Part shown: positions 17,974-26,376 of the stretch, in pieces
How positions within the stretch are numbered: the stretch's first letter is position 1
Layout: each line of letters opens with the position of its first letter
NCBI GenBank assembly: GCA_965229005.1
Contig: CBDDIP010000002.1
Span: 3,750,826 to 3,814,825, forward strand
Direction of reading: 5' to 3'
DNA from: CBDDIP01 sp965229005
GTDB taxonomy: Bacteria; Actinomycetota; Acidimicrobiia; Acidimicrobiales; Ilumatobacteraceae
Length of the DNA: 64,000 bases
Notes under the pieces: model-generated
The model's database searches: none
What the model was told of the DNA's origin: nothing
The model's input: only the letters and a program-made list of their open reading frames with translations
Program-made: the position numbers and the translations under genes

Positions 17974-19161
17974 ATGTCCGACGTGATCCGCCGCCGCGCC
18001 GCTCTCGCCGTCAGCGCGTGCCTCGTCGTCGCGCTCGGTGCCTGCAACCCGGGCAACAACAGCGAGCCGTCGCTGTCCGGCGTGCCGATCACCCAGAGCA
18101 CCGGTGGATCGGGCTCTGTCCTGCTGCCCGACCTCGAGGTCAGGGCCGATCAACCGTTCCCGGCTGATCGCTGCCAGGCAAACCGTGACGCCGGTCCGAT
18201 CGTCTACCTGTCGAGCTTCGACTACGCCGCGTCGGCGTCGATCATCGACGTGCTCGTCGCGCAGGCGCGCGGCTACTACGCCGACATGTGCCTCGACGTC
18301 GAGGTCCGTCCCGGCGCGGACATCACGGCCAACTACCCGCTCATCGCCGCCAACGAGGCGCAGTTCGCATCGGGTGGCTCGTTCGGCGAGCTCGTCGACT
18401 TCGCCGGGCGGAACGACGCCGGATTCGTCGCCCTGTCGATCGAGGGACGCACGGGCATCGACGCGTTGATCACCAAACCCGGTGCCGTCACCGACCTCGC
18501 CGACCTCCGCGACACCACGATCGGCGTGAAGGGCGCCCTCCCGGCCAGCATCAAAGCGATGCTGCTGCAGGCCGGCCTCACGGAGGGCACCGACTACGAC
18601 ACGGTGCCGCTCGAGGGGTTGGACCCGAAGGTGCACATCGAGCAGCCGGACATCGTCGGCTTCCCCGGCTACCGCAGCAACGAGCCGCTGCAGTTGAAGT
18701 CGGCGAACATCCCGTTCGACGAGTTCGACCCGTCGGACTACGACATCCCCGGCAGCTTCGGGGTGATCTTCACCAACCAGACGTTCCTCGAGACCAACCC
18801 GACTGCCGTCGAGGACTTCATGCGAGCCACGATGCGCGGCCTCGCCGACGCGATCGACGATCCTGCGGGGGCATCGCAGATCGCCATCGATCGCATCAAC
18901 GAGAACGGCAACTCGATGTTCCTGTCACCGGAGGGCGAGATCGCCCGTTGGCGGCTGGAGTCGACGATCGTCGCCTCGGGAGCATCCGCCGACAAGCCCG
19001 TGGGCGTGCCTCAGCCCGACCTGCTCGAGCGGGAGATCAACAGCTACGGCGAGATCGGCGTGTTCGACGGGATCGTGCCGGACTACCACCTGTACGTGAA
19101 CCTCGACCTCGTCAAGAACCTCTACGACTCGACCGGCGCGGTGATCTGGCCGCGCATCTAG
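17974..19161 (+). CDS. NMT1/THI5-like ABC substrate-binding lipoprotein (possibly RibY-like)
   Basis: A 395-residue type II periplasmic-binding protein. A strong aggagagg ribosome-binding site precedes the ATG at 17974. The signal peptide is RRRAALAVSACLVVALGAC with lipobox LGAC near residue 24. The mature part shows the NMT1-like pattern: VYLSSFDYAASASIIDVLVAQARGYYADM is the region that opens such receptors (first strand and helix), then NEAQFASGGSFGEL and the DLADLRDTTIGVKG loop. No permease or ATPase is adjacent. Lying between ribE and ribF, it could be a flavin or flavin-precursor receptor of the RibY kind, but taurine, nitrate or thiamine-pyrimidine ligands are possible. Its stop overlaps that of ribF by four bases. 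Confidence 0.75.
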   Translation: MSDVIRRRAALAVSACLVVALGACNPGNNSEPSLSGVPITQSTGGSGSVLLPDLEVRADQPFPADRCQANRDAGPIVYLSSFDYAASASIIDVLVAQARGYYADMCLDVEVRPGADITANYPLIAANEAQFASGGSFGELVDFAGRNDAGFVALSIEGRTGIDALITKPGAVTDLADLRDTTIGVKGALPASIKAMLLQAGLTEGTDYDTVPLEGLDPKVHIEQPDIVGFPGYRSNEPLQLKSANIPFDEFDPSDYDIPGSFGVIFTNQTFLETNPTAVEDFMRATMRGLADAIDDPAGASQIAIDRINENGNSMFLSPEGEIARWRLESTIVASGASADKPVGVPQPDLLEREINSYGEIGVFDGIVPDYHLYVNLDLVKNLYDSTGAVIWPRI

Positions 19162-20099
19162 CCGAGTGCGCTGCGAGCGTGCTCGATGTCCTGCTTGAGC
19201 TGGGCGATCAACGAATCGATGCCTTCGAACTTGCGCTCGCTGCGCAGGAAGTTCGTGAACTGCACCTGCGCCTCCTCCGCATAGAGGTCGCCGTCGAAGT
19301 CGAGCAGGTGCGCCTCCAGCAGCGAGTGATCGGCGTGCTCGTAGAACGTTGGCCGACGACCGAGGTTGATGGCACACGGGTGACGATCGCCGTCGGGACG
19401 CAGGTACCAGCCGGCGTACACGCCATCGGCGGGCAGGCACATCGCGTTCGGCACCTCGACGTTGGCGGTCGGGAACCCGAGCAGCCGCCCACGTTGATCG
19501 CCGTGCACCACCGGACCGCGAGCCTCGAACGGACGCCCGAGCATGGCCGCCGCGAGCTCGACGTTGCCGCCGGCCATCGCCCGTCGGATCGCTGTCGAGC
19601 TGACCGGCTCGTCGACGCCATCTGCCCGCGGCACCAGATCGATCGGTTGCACCTCGAAGTCGAAGCGAGCGCCGAGCTCGGCCAGCAACGGCACGTTGCC
19701 CTGACGGCTACGCCCGAAGTGGAAGTCCTCGCCGACGACGACCGACGCCGTCGACAGGCAGTCGACGAGCACGCGTTGCACGAAGCTCGCCGGATCCTCT
19801 GCTGCCTGCGCTTCATCGAAGTGGATGACCACCGTGGCGTCAGCGCCCGTGCTGGCCAACAGCTCCAGCTTCTGTTCCAGGTCGGTGAGCAGCTTCGGTG
19901 CCGACTCGGGACGGACGATCGATGCCGGGTGGCGGTCGAACGTCATCACCACCGACACGGCACCCAGCTCGGCGGCGTGCTGGCGCACGGCGGCGATGAC
20001 CGCTTGGTGGCCGAGATGCACCCCGTCGTACGCACCGATGGTGACGACGGCGCGCCGGCCGGGCCACGGCGGCGCGGAGAGGTCGGTGACGATCTGCAC
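19158..20099 (-). CDS. ribF: Bifunctional riboflavin kinase/FAD synthetase
   Basis: A 313-residue enzyme converting riboflavin to FMN and FAD. The N-terminal adenylyltransferase domain has IGAYDGVHLGHQ and VVVGEDFHFGRSRQGN; the C-terminal flavokinase domain has GFPTAN and the acidic LEAHLLDFDGDLY. The GTG at 20099 (after a gggg stretch) is chosen because the N-terminus VQIVTDL fits the family better than longer starts. It belongs to the conserved truB-ribF-rpsO order, but here a plus-strand membrane protein gene separates it from truB. Confidence 0.93.
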   Translation of the reverse strand: MQIVTDLSAPPWPGRRAVVTIGAYDGVHLGHQAVIAAVRQHAAELGAVSVVMTFDRHPASIVRPESAPKLLTDLEQKLELLASTGADATVVIHFDEAQAAEDPASFVQRVLVDCLSTASVVVGEDFHFGRSRQGNVPLLAELGARFDFEVQPIDLVPRADGVDEPVSSTAIRRAMAGGNVELAAAMLGRPFEARGPVVHGDQRGRLLGFPTANVEVPNAMCLPADGVYAGWYLRPDGDRHPCAINLGRRPTFYEHADHSLLEAHLLDFDGDLYAEEAQVQFTNFLRSERKFEGIDSLIAQLKQDIEHARSALG

Positions 20100-20202
20100 G
20101 CCCCCGACGCTACCGCTGCGACCGATCGCGGTACCAAGTGGGTCGAGGCACGCCCGACCGGGCATCCCCGCAGCACAACGCACCGGTCGGTACTCTCCGC
20201 GT

Positions 20203-20928
20203 GTGGATGGTCGTCGGCTCGCTCTCTCGAACGGACCCGGTCAGCGATCGCTCGGCCTGTTCGTTGCGATCAGCTTCGCGTTCGTCTCGGCCGGCACGTT
20301 CATCGCCGGCGTGCTCCTCGCGGCCGGCGCCGGCGCCGCTGGTTCGTGGCCGGCGCTCGTCCGACTGGTCGTCGGGGTCGCGCTCGGGCTGATCGCATGC
20401 CGGGCCGCTCCCTTCGCCATCTCCGGGTACTGGTTGAGCCAGCGCAGCAACCCACAGGTGCGGATCGAGGACGGCTTCCTGCGCATCGACGATCCGTCGG
20501 TGTTCCGCCAACCAGCGCTCATCCTGCGTCGGCAGGTCGCCGGCGTGACGGTGCTCGACGACGAACCGGGAAGCGGCGAGACCTACGTCGGCTCGGCACC
20601 GACCGAGGCCAACGTCCGACTGGCGCTGCAGCCGATGCGTCTGGCCGAGGCACGCAACGCGGAGTGCCTGAACCGCGACGGCGCGTACAGCACGCCACGG
20701 TCGGACGAGCAGATCGGTTCGCTGCTGCTGTCGTTCGTCGATGCCGACACCGCGGTCGCCTCGATCGATCGGTGGCTCACCACCACTGCACCGGCACCGG
20801 GACGGGCCAGCGCGGACGCCACCGGCGCGATCGTGCGCATCCCGTGGTGGCGCCAGCCGCGGCTGGCCAGCTTGGCTGCCGTCGAAGGTCTGGTGCTGCT
20901 CTGCTGGATCGTCGCCACCGGCGTCTGA
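20203..20928 (+). CDS. Hypothetical membrane protein with cytoplasmic or extracytoplasmic central domain
   Basis: A 241-residue protein from the GTG at 20203. Two hydrophobic segments near the N-terminus (SLGLFVAISFAFVSAGTFIAG; LVVGVALGLIACRAAPFAI) and one at the very C-terminus (LASLAAVEGLVLLCWIVATGV) suggest three membrane spans, with a mixed, charged domain between them. It sits between the divergent ribF and the convergent truB, interrupting the truB-ribF order. No catalytic motif or family was recognised; it may be conserved only in close relatives. Confidence 0.65.
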   Translation: MDGRRLALSNGPGQRSLGLFVAISFAFVSAGTFIAGVLLAAGAGAAGSWPALVRLVVGVALGLIACRAAPFAISGYWLSQRSNPQVRIEDGFLRIDDPSVFRQPALILRRQVAGVTVLDDEPGSGETYVGSAPTEANVRLALQPMRLAEARNAECLNRDGAYSTPRSDEQIGSLLLSFVDADTAVASIDRWLTTTAPAPGRASADATGAIVRIPWWRQPRLASLAAVEGLVLLCWIVATGV

Positions 20929-20946
20929 ACCGCCGGCATCGCGCGA

Positions 20947-21846
20947 TCAGCCGGCGTCGCCGCCGACCAGCACCACCGCCGGCTTGACCCGATCGCCGAA
21001 CGCTTCGTACATCGCCACCATCGCGCCGTCGGGACCGACGACGGTCCAGGGTCCGTCACCAACGGCGTCGGTGAACCGATCGAGGACGCGACCGTTGGCA
21101 ACCAGCGCGGCAGTTGCGGCGTCGACCTCGACGCGTCCGTAGTCACGCATCGCGTCGGCGGCCGTGCGCAGCTGCTGCGGGTCGCCGATCATCGCCGGCT
21201 CCACGGCCTCGTGCTCGTCGAAGCTGCCCGCTCGCGTGCGGCGCAGGTTCCGCAGGTGGGCGCCACCACCGAGCAGTGCACCGAGGTCGGCGGCGAGCGT
21301 GCGAACGTACGTCCCCGACGAGCACGTCACCTCGATGTCGAGCACCAGCGGGTCGTCGGTGGCATCGACCATGAACGAGTGGATCGTCACCGGGCGAGCC
21401 ACTCGCTCGACCTCGATGCCTTCGCGCGCCAGTTCGTGCAGGCGGCGACCGTCCACCTTGAGCGCGCTGACCATCGGGGGCACCTGCATGATCGGACCGG
21501 TGAGGTGCTCGGCCACCGCCGTGCGGGCGGCCTCCAGGGTGACACCTCCCATGTCGTGACGAGCGGTGATCTCGCCGCCCGCGTCGAGCGTCGACGTCTC
21601 GACGCCCAGCACCACCTGCGCGGTGTACGTCTTGCCGAGCGCGGTGAGGAACCGCAACAGCCGGGTGACGTTGCCGACGCCGATCAGCAGCAGACCGGTG
21701 GCATCCGGATCGAGCGTGCCGGCGTGGCCGACTCGCTTCTCGCCGAGCTGCCGGCGGAGCTGGGCGACCACATCGTGACTGGTGACGCCCGCCGGCTTGT
21801 CGACCACGGCGAGGCCGTGGATCGTGGGCGGTCTACGACGTGCCAT
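20947..21846 (-). CDS. truB: tRNA pseudouridine(55) synthase
   Basis: A 299-residue enzyme forming pseudouridine 55 in the T-loop of tRNA. The catalytic Asp lies in the GHAGTLDPDATGLL motif; other family segments are DKPAGVTSHDVV, YTAQVVLGVETSTLDAGGE and CSSGTYVRTLAADLG. The ATG at 21846 lies inside the last codons of rbfA (14-base overlap), showing co-transcription within the rimP-nusA-infB-rbfA-truB cluster. Confidence 0.95.
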   Translation of the reverse strand: MARRRPPTIHGLAVVDKPAGVTSHDVVAQLRRQLGEKRVGHAGTLDPDATGLLLIGVGNVTRLLRFLTALGKTYTAQVVLGVETSTLDAGGEITARHDMGGVTLEAARTAVAEHLTGPIMQVPPMVSALKVDGRRLHELAREGIEVERVARPVTIHSFMVDATDDPLVLDIEVTCSSGTYVRTLAADLGALLGGGAHLRNLRRTRAGSFDEHEAVEPAMIGDPQQLRTAADAMRDYGRVEVDAATAALVANGRVLDRFTDAVGDGPWTVVGPDGAMVAMYEAFGDRVKPAVVLVGGDAG

Positions 21847-22297
21847 CCAGCTCAGGGTTCGGCTCGTACGTGTCGTCGTCGCCATCGAGACCAGGCTCGG
21901 GCTCCGGCTCCGGACGTGCCGGCATCGTGCCGTCCGCGTGGAGGATGCGCTCGATGCGCTCCGCGGCGCGGATGACCTCGTCCGGCTTGAACTGCAGGAT
22001 CGGTGTCTTCTTGGCCCGCACCTGCTTGCCGATCGCGCCCTGCAGGCGGATGCGGTGGTCACCGAAGGCCGCCAGGATCTGCGCGTCGCCGTCCTCGCCG
22101 ACCAGCGAGTCGAAGAACACCACGGCTCGGTTCATCTCCGAGTCGACGTCGATCGCCGTGACGGTGACCAACGACAGGCGCTCATCGTCGATGCGCACCA
22201 GTTCGTCGGCGATCACTTCGCGCAACGACTCGTTCAGCCGGGCGGTGCGCGGGTAGCGGTGCGTGGACGAACTTGCAGGACGGCGGGGACGGCTCAT
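21833..22297 (-). CDS. rbfA: 30S ribosome-binding factor A
   Basis: A 154-residue late-stage 30S assembly factor. The KH-like domain is recognisable from RTARLNESLREVIADELVRIDDERL, VTVTAIDVDSEMNRAVVFF and LQGAIGKQVRAKKTPILQFKPDE. A basic Ser/Arg-rich N-terminal tip and an acidic Glu/Pro/Asp-rich tail extend it compared with E. coli RbfA. ATG at 22297. Between infB and rbfA a DsbA-like gene is inserted. Confidence 0.94.
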   Translation of the reverse strand: MSRPRRPASSSTHRYPRTARLNESLREVIADELVRIDDERLSLVTVTAIDVDSEMNRAVVFFDSLVGEDGDAQILAAFGDHRIRLQGAIGKQVRAKKTPILQFKPDEVIRAAERIERILHADGTMPARPEPEPEPGLDGDDDTYEPNPELDGTS

Positions 22298-22302
22298 GGT
22301 GC

Positions 22303-22941
22303 TCAGTCGAAGTTCAGGGGCGCGCGATTGGAGCGCTTCAGTTCGGCCATGCCGCTGGTGGTGGCGAGCACCTCGACCGCGTCCCACAACCGAAGCGCGT
22401 CCTCGCCGCGCGGGATGGAGGAGATGACGGGCCCGAAGTAGCTGCCCTCGTCGGCAGCGCCAGGACGGAACGTGAGGATCGGCGTGCCGACGTCGCGGCC
22501 CGTGCGGCTGAACGCCAGCTCGGTGTCGGCCTGGATGTGGGCGTCGTGCGACTCGTCGTGCGCCGCGACCGCCAGTGACTCCGGCAGACCCGCTGCGGCG
22601 AGCGCCGTCTCGAGGAAGGGCACGGGGTCGCCGGCCAGCGCGCCGCGCTGCTGGCCGTTGTGGATCGCCGTGCCGAGCGCCGTGTAGAGCGCGCCGACGC
22701 CGTCGTTGCCGTGCTGCAGGCGAACCTCGTCGGCGACGCGGTGCGCGTACAGGCCGGCCATGTGGCCGGCCCGGTACTGCGGTGTGTACCACTCCTCGGT
22801 GCGTTGCTCGTTGATCATCTTCAACGAGATGAACCGCCACTCGACCTCGTAGTGGCGAAGGGCTTGGACCTCGGTGACCCAGCGACTGGTGACCCACGCG
22901 AACGGGCACACCGCATCCCAGAAGAACTCGAGGTCGGCCAT
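22303..22941 (-). CDS. DsbA-family protein, mycothiol-dependent nitroreductase-like
   Basis: A 212-residue thioredoxin-fold protein. Its N-terminus, MADLEFFWDAVCPFAWVTSRW, strongly recalls the actinobacterial Rv2466c group, where a CPWC/CPxA motif reduces nitro compounds and disulfides with mycothiol. Only one Cys is visible in the active-site motif (C12-P-F-A), so a monothiol mechanism is expected. The long helical insert (AGHMAGLYAHRVADE) and the cis-Pro region VGTPILTF fit. Its ATG overlaps the infB stop (TGATG), an unusual guest between infB and rbfA. Confidence 0.85.
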   Translation of the reverse strand: MADLEFFWDAVCPFAWVTSRWVTEVQALRHYEVEWRFISLKMINEQRTEEWYTPQYRAGHMAGLYAHRVADEVRLQHGNDGVGALYTALGTAIHNGQQRGALAGDPVPFLETALAAAGLPESLAVAAHDESHDAHIQADTELAFSRTGRDVGTPILTFRPGAADEGSYFGPVISSIPRGEDALRLWDAVEVLATTSGMAELKRSNRAPLNFD

Positions 22942-25900
22942 CAGACGCGTGCGATCTCGCGCTCTTCGAAGGTCTCGATGAGATCGCCAGGCTTGAGGTC
23001 CTGGAAGTCGGACAGGCCGATGCCGCACTCGAAGCCCTCGCGGACCTCACGAGCGTCATCCTTGAAGCGCCGCAGCGACGTGATCGAGCCCTTCCAGATA
23101 ATCGTGCCGTCGCGCAGGAAGCGGACCTTCGATCCACGGGTGATCTGACCCGAGCGCACGAGGCAACCGGCGATGGCACCGATGCGGGGCACACGGAAGA
23201 TCTCGCGGACCTCGGCTTCGCCGGTGACCACTTCCTCGAACTCCGGGGCGAGCATGCCGACCATCGCCCGCTCGATGTCTTCGAGCAGCTTGTAGATGAT
23301 CTCGTACGTGCGGATCTCCACGCCTTCAGCGTCGGCCATCTCACGTGCCTTGCGGTCCGGGCGGACGTTGAAGCCGATGAGCGTGGCGTTGGAGATGGCG
23401 GCGATGTTGATGTCGTTCTCCGAGATGCCGCCCACGGCGCGGTGCACGAACGCCAACTTGACGTCGTCGCGCTCGAGGCGCCGCAGCGACTCGGTGACGG
23501 CTTCCAGCGAACCCTGCACGTCGGCCTTCAGGACCAGGTTCAGGGTGGCGATCTCGCCGGCCTGGATCTGGCTGAACACGTCCTCGAGCTTGACGCCCTT
23601 CTGCACGCGGGCGTCGCCGCGCTGGGCCTTCAGCTTCTGACGCTGCTCACGCGCTTCGGCAACGGTCTTGGCCGTCTTCTCCGTGTCGGAGGAGCGGAAC
23701 TCGTCGCCCGCGTTGGGCACGCTCTGCAACCCGAGCACCTGCACGGGCGTGGACGGTCCGGCTTCCTTGATCTGACGACCCTGGTCGTCGATCATCGCCC
23801 GGACTCGGCCCCACGAACCACCGGCGACGATCGGGTCGCCGACCTTCAGCAAGCCCTTGTCGACGAGGATCGTGGCGACGGGGCCACGACCGGTGTCGAG
23901 GTTGGCCTCGATGACGATGCCCTTGGCACGGCCGGTCGGGTTGGCGGTGAGCTCCTCGAGCTCGGCCACCACGACCAGCTGCTGCAGCAGGTCGTCAACG
24001 CCCAGGTTCTGCTGCGCCGACATCTCCACCATGATCGTGTCGCCACCCCACGATTCGGCGACGAGCTCGTGCTCGGAGAGCTCCGACAGCACTCGCTGCA
24101 CGTCGGCGTTCTCCTTGTCGATCTTGTTGATCGCCACGACGATCGGCACTTCGGCCGCCTTGGCGTGGTTGATCGCCTCGATGGTCTGCGGCATCACGCC
24201 GTCGTCAGCGGCGACGACGAGCACGACGATGTCGGTGACCTGCGCGCCGCGCTGGCGCATCTTGGTGAACGCGGCGTGACCCGGCGTGTCGATGAAGGTG
24301 ACGCTGCCGTTCGGCGTGTCCACCTTGTAGGCACCGATGTGCTGGGTGATGCCACCGGCCTCGCCGGCGACCACGTTGGCGTGGCGGATGCGGTCGAGCA
24401 GGGTGGTCTTGCCGTGGTCGACGTGGCCCATCACGGTGATGACGGGTGCACGCGGCACCTGCAGGGTCTCGTCCTCGTCGTCGCTGTCGTCGAACAGCGC
24501 CTGGAGCTCGAGCTCCTCTTGCTGACCGGGCTCGACGAGCAGGAGATCGGCACCGATCTCCAGCGCGAACAGCTCCATCTGCTCGTCGGTGAGGGTCATC
24601 GTGGCGGTGACCATCTCGCCGTTCTGCAGCAGGAAGCGGATGACGTCGGCGGCGCTGCGGTTCAGCTTCGGAGCGAACTCCTGGGCGGACACGCCACGCT
24701 CGACGATGATCGTCCCCTCGGGGACCGGGGCGTTGCTGGCCGTGTAGTTCGAGTTGTAGCCAGGCTGCATCTCCTCGAAGTCACGACGGCGACGAGCACG
24801 GCTCTTCTTGCGCGGGGCGCGGCGCTGACCGTTCGGCCGCGGGCCACCACCACCGGGGCGCGGACCGCCACCACCGGGGCCGCCACCACCACCGGGGCCG
24901 CCGCCAGGGCCACCACCGGGACGCGGGCCACCGAAGCCACCGGGACGAGCGCCACCGGGACCGCCGGGACGCGGGCCACCGAAGCCACCCGGGCGCGGGC
25001 CACCGGGACCACCGGCCGGACGACCGGGACCGCCAGGACCACCGGGACGAGCCGTGAAGCCGCCCGTGCGCGGGCCGGTGCCGGGACCGCCGGGACGAGC
25101 CTGCGGGCGGGCGCTGCCGGGGGGCGGCGGGATCGGACGACCGCTGGACGACACGGGACGACCTGCCGGGGGCGGCGGGATCGGACGGCCGCTGGAGGAC
25201 ACCGGGCGACCTGCCGGCGGCGCGCCGGGAGCGGGACGCGACGGCGGTGCCGACGGGCGCGGGCCGGTTGCGGCTGCCGGACGGGCCGGCGGCTGAGCGG
25301 CGGGGCGAGGAGGTGCGGCGGCAGGCGGCGGCGCAGCTGCAGCGCGCGGTGCGTCCGGCGACGGGCGGCTGCTGGTGATCCGGCGCGGCTCTTCAGGAGC
25401 GGGCGCGTCGGGAGCAGCGGCCGGTGCCGGTGCGACGGACTCGGCCGGTGCGGCTGCCGGAGCAGCGGGGGCCTCGACGCGTGCGGCGGGCGCCGGGGCA
25501 GCAGGCTCGGCCACGGGTGCCGGTGCCTCGGCGCGCGGCGCCGGGGCGGGGGCGACTGCAGCGGGGGCCTCGATGACGGGTGCCGGCGCAGGTGCGGCCG
25601 GTGCCGGTGCAGCGACGGTCGGAGCCGGTGCAGCGACCGACGCAACAGGGGCAGGCGCAGGAGCAGCGGGTGCCGGGGTGACATCTGCCGGCTTCGGCTC
25701 GACCGGCTCGGCCGGCTTCGTCGTGGCTGGGGTCGGTGCCGTCTCGGCAACCTCCGTCGCAGCGGGCTTGGACTCGGCGGGTGCCGGATCGGCCGACTTG
25801 GCGCCGGCCTTCTTCGCCGCGCCGCCCTTCTTGACGGGCTTCGGCTCCTCCGGTTGCTCGGCGCGAGTGAGCCCGTCACGCTCGGCGCGACGACGGAGAC

Positions 25901-26036
25901 GATCGGCCTGCGCCTCGATCAGCGTGGAGGAGTGACTCTTCACTCCCACGCCCATCCCCTCGGCGAGGGTCATCATCTCACCATTCGTCATTCCGAGCTC
26001 TTTAGCGAGCTCGTGCACGCGCATGTTCTTCGGCAA
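22941..26036 (-). CDS. infB: Translation initiation factor IF-2
   Basis: A 1031-residue GTPase delivering initiator tRNA to the 30S subunit. The N-terminus has RVHELAKELGMTNGEMM, followed by a very long low-complexity extension (Ala/Pro-rich, then Gly/Pro/Arg-rich) up to about residue 410. The G domain carries G1 GHVDHGKTT near residue 540, G3 DTPGH and G4 NKID; domains II-IV follow (DVQGSLEAV, FNVRPDRKA). The initiation codon is a TTG at 26036 giving MPKNMRVHEL; an in-frame ATG at 26024 is the alternative. Downstream of ylxR in the rimP-nusA-ylxR-infB unit. Confidence 0.97.
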   Translation of the reverse strand: MPKNMRVHELAKELGMTNGEMMTLAEGMGVGVKSHSSTLIEAQADRLRRRAERDGLTRAEQPEEPKPVKKGGAAKKAGAKSADPAPAESKPAATEVAETAPTPATTKPAEPVEPKPADVTPAPAAPAPAPVASVAAPAPTVAAPAPAAPAPAPVIEAPAAVAPAPAPRAEAPAPVAEPAAPAPAARVEAPAAPAAAPAESVAPAPAAAPDAPAPEEPRRITSSRPSPDAPRAAAAPPPAAAPPRPAAQPPARPAAATGPRPSAPPSRPAPGAPPAGRPVSSSGRPIPPPPAGRPVSSSGRPIPPPPGSARPQARPGGPGTGPRTGGFTARPGGPGGPGRPAGGPGGPRPGGFGGPRPGGPGGARPGGFGGPRPGGGPGGGPGGGGGPGGGGPRPGGGGPRPNGQRRAPRKKSRARRRRDFEEMQPGYNSNYTASNAPVPEGTIIVERGVSAQEFAPKLNRSAADVIRFLLQNGEMVTATMTLTDEQMELFALEIGADLLLVEPGQQEELELQALFDDSDDEDETLQVPRAPVITVMGHVDHGKTTLLDRIRHANVVAGEAGGITQHIGAYKVDTPNGSVTFIDTPGHAAFTKMRQRGAQVTDIVVLVVAADDGVMPQTIEAINHAKAAEVPIVVAINKIDKENADVQRVLSELSEHELVAESWGGDTIMVEMSAQQNLGVDDLLQQLVVVAELEELTANPTGRAKGIVIEANLDTGRGPVATILVDKGLLKVGDPIVAGGSWGRVRAMIDDQGRQIKEAGPSTPVQVLGLQSVPNAGDEFRSSDTEKTAKTVAEAREQRQKLKAQRGDARVQKGVKLEDVFSQIQAGEIATLNLVLKADVQGSLEAVTESLRRLERDDVKLAFVHRAVGGISENDINIAAISNATLIGFNVRPDRKAREMADAEGVEIRTYEIIYKLLEDIERAMVGMLAPEFEEVVTGEAEVREIFRVPRIGAIAGCLVRSGQITRGSKVRFLRDGTIIWKGSITSLRRFKDDAREVREGFECGIGLSDFQDLKPGDLIETFEEREIARV
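25121..25216. repeat. 48-bp tandem repeat (two copies) inside infB
   Basis: Two adjacent 48-base units, 25121-25168 and 25169-25216, differ at only a few positions. They encode two copies of a 16-residue Gly/Arg/Pro/Ser element (GRPVSSSGRPIPPPP) in the IF-2 N-terminal extension. The repeat is in frame with the gene and probably varies in copy number among relatives. Confidence 0.75.
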
Positions 26037-26043
26037 AACCCGA

Positions 26044-26376
26044 TCAGCCTTTCGTTGGCACCGGCCGGCCGGGGCGTCCCCCGGCGGCTGGTAAGTCTTT
26101 CATGTTGGAGTTAACGGCTTCGAATGCGATCTGCAACGCTGCCAGCTCGGCATCGTCGACCTGACGCTTCCATGCTTTGGCGAACGCTCGCTTGCCGAGC
26201 GCCGTCTGGAAGCAGCTGGCACTGCACACCCAGGCTCCACGGCCTGGCGCAGCACGTTGCACCGACACACCACTGGACGTGCTGGTGCAGCGGACCATCT
26301 CGGCGGATGGAGCACTGCGCCGGCACCCGATGCAGGTGCGAACCGGCGGGTTCGATCGATCAGTCGTTGCCGTCAC
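26044..26376 (-). CDS. ylxR: YlxR-family nucleic-acid-binding protein
   Basis: A 110-residue protein with the YlxR signature RTCIGCRRSAPSAEMVRC near the N-terminus and GRGAWVCSASCFQTALGKRAFAKAW in the middle. YlxR proteins bind RNA and have been linked to regulation of RNase P; they almost always sit between nusA and infB, as here. The GTG start at 26376 overlaps the nusA 3' end by 17 bases. The C-terminal Gly/Pro-rich tail is short. Confidence 0.88.
   Translation of the reverse strand: MTATTDRSNPPVRTCIGCRRSAPSAEMVRCTSTSSGVSVQRAAPGRGAWVCSASCFQTALGKRAFAKAWKRQVDDAELAALQIAFEAVNSNMKDLPAAGGRPGRPVPTKG

Noticed and set aside
24840..25320. Short direct repeats resembling an array
   Set aside because: They are in-frame Gly/Pro/Arg codons of IF-2; no constant repeat-spacer pattern, so not CRISPR.
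23442..26114. 890-residue plus-strand frame opposite infB
   Set aside because: Antisense shadow with Thr/Gly/Arg repeats mirroring the Ala/Pro/Gly-rich IF-2 extension.
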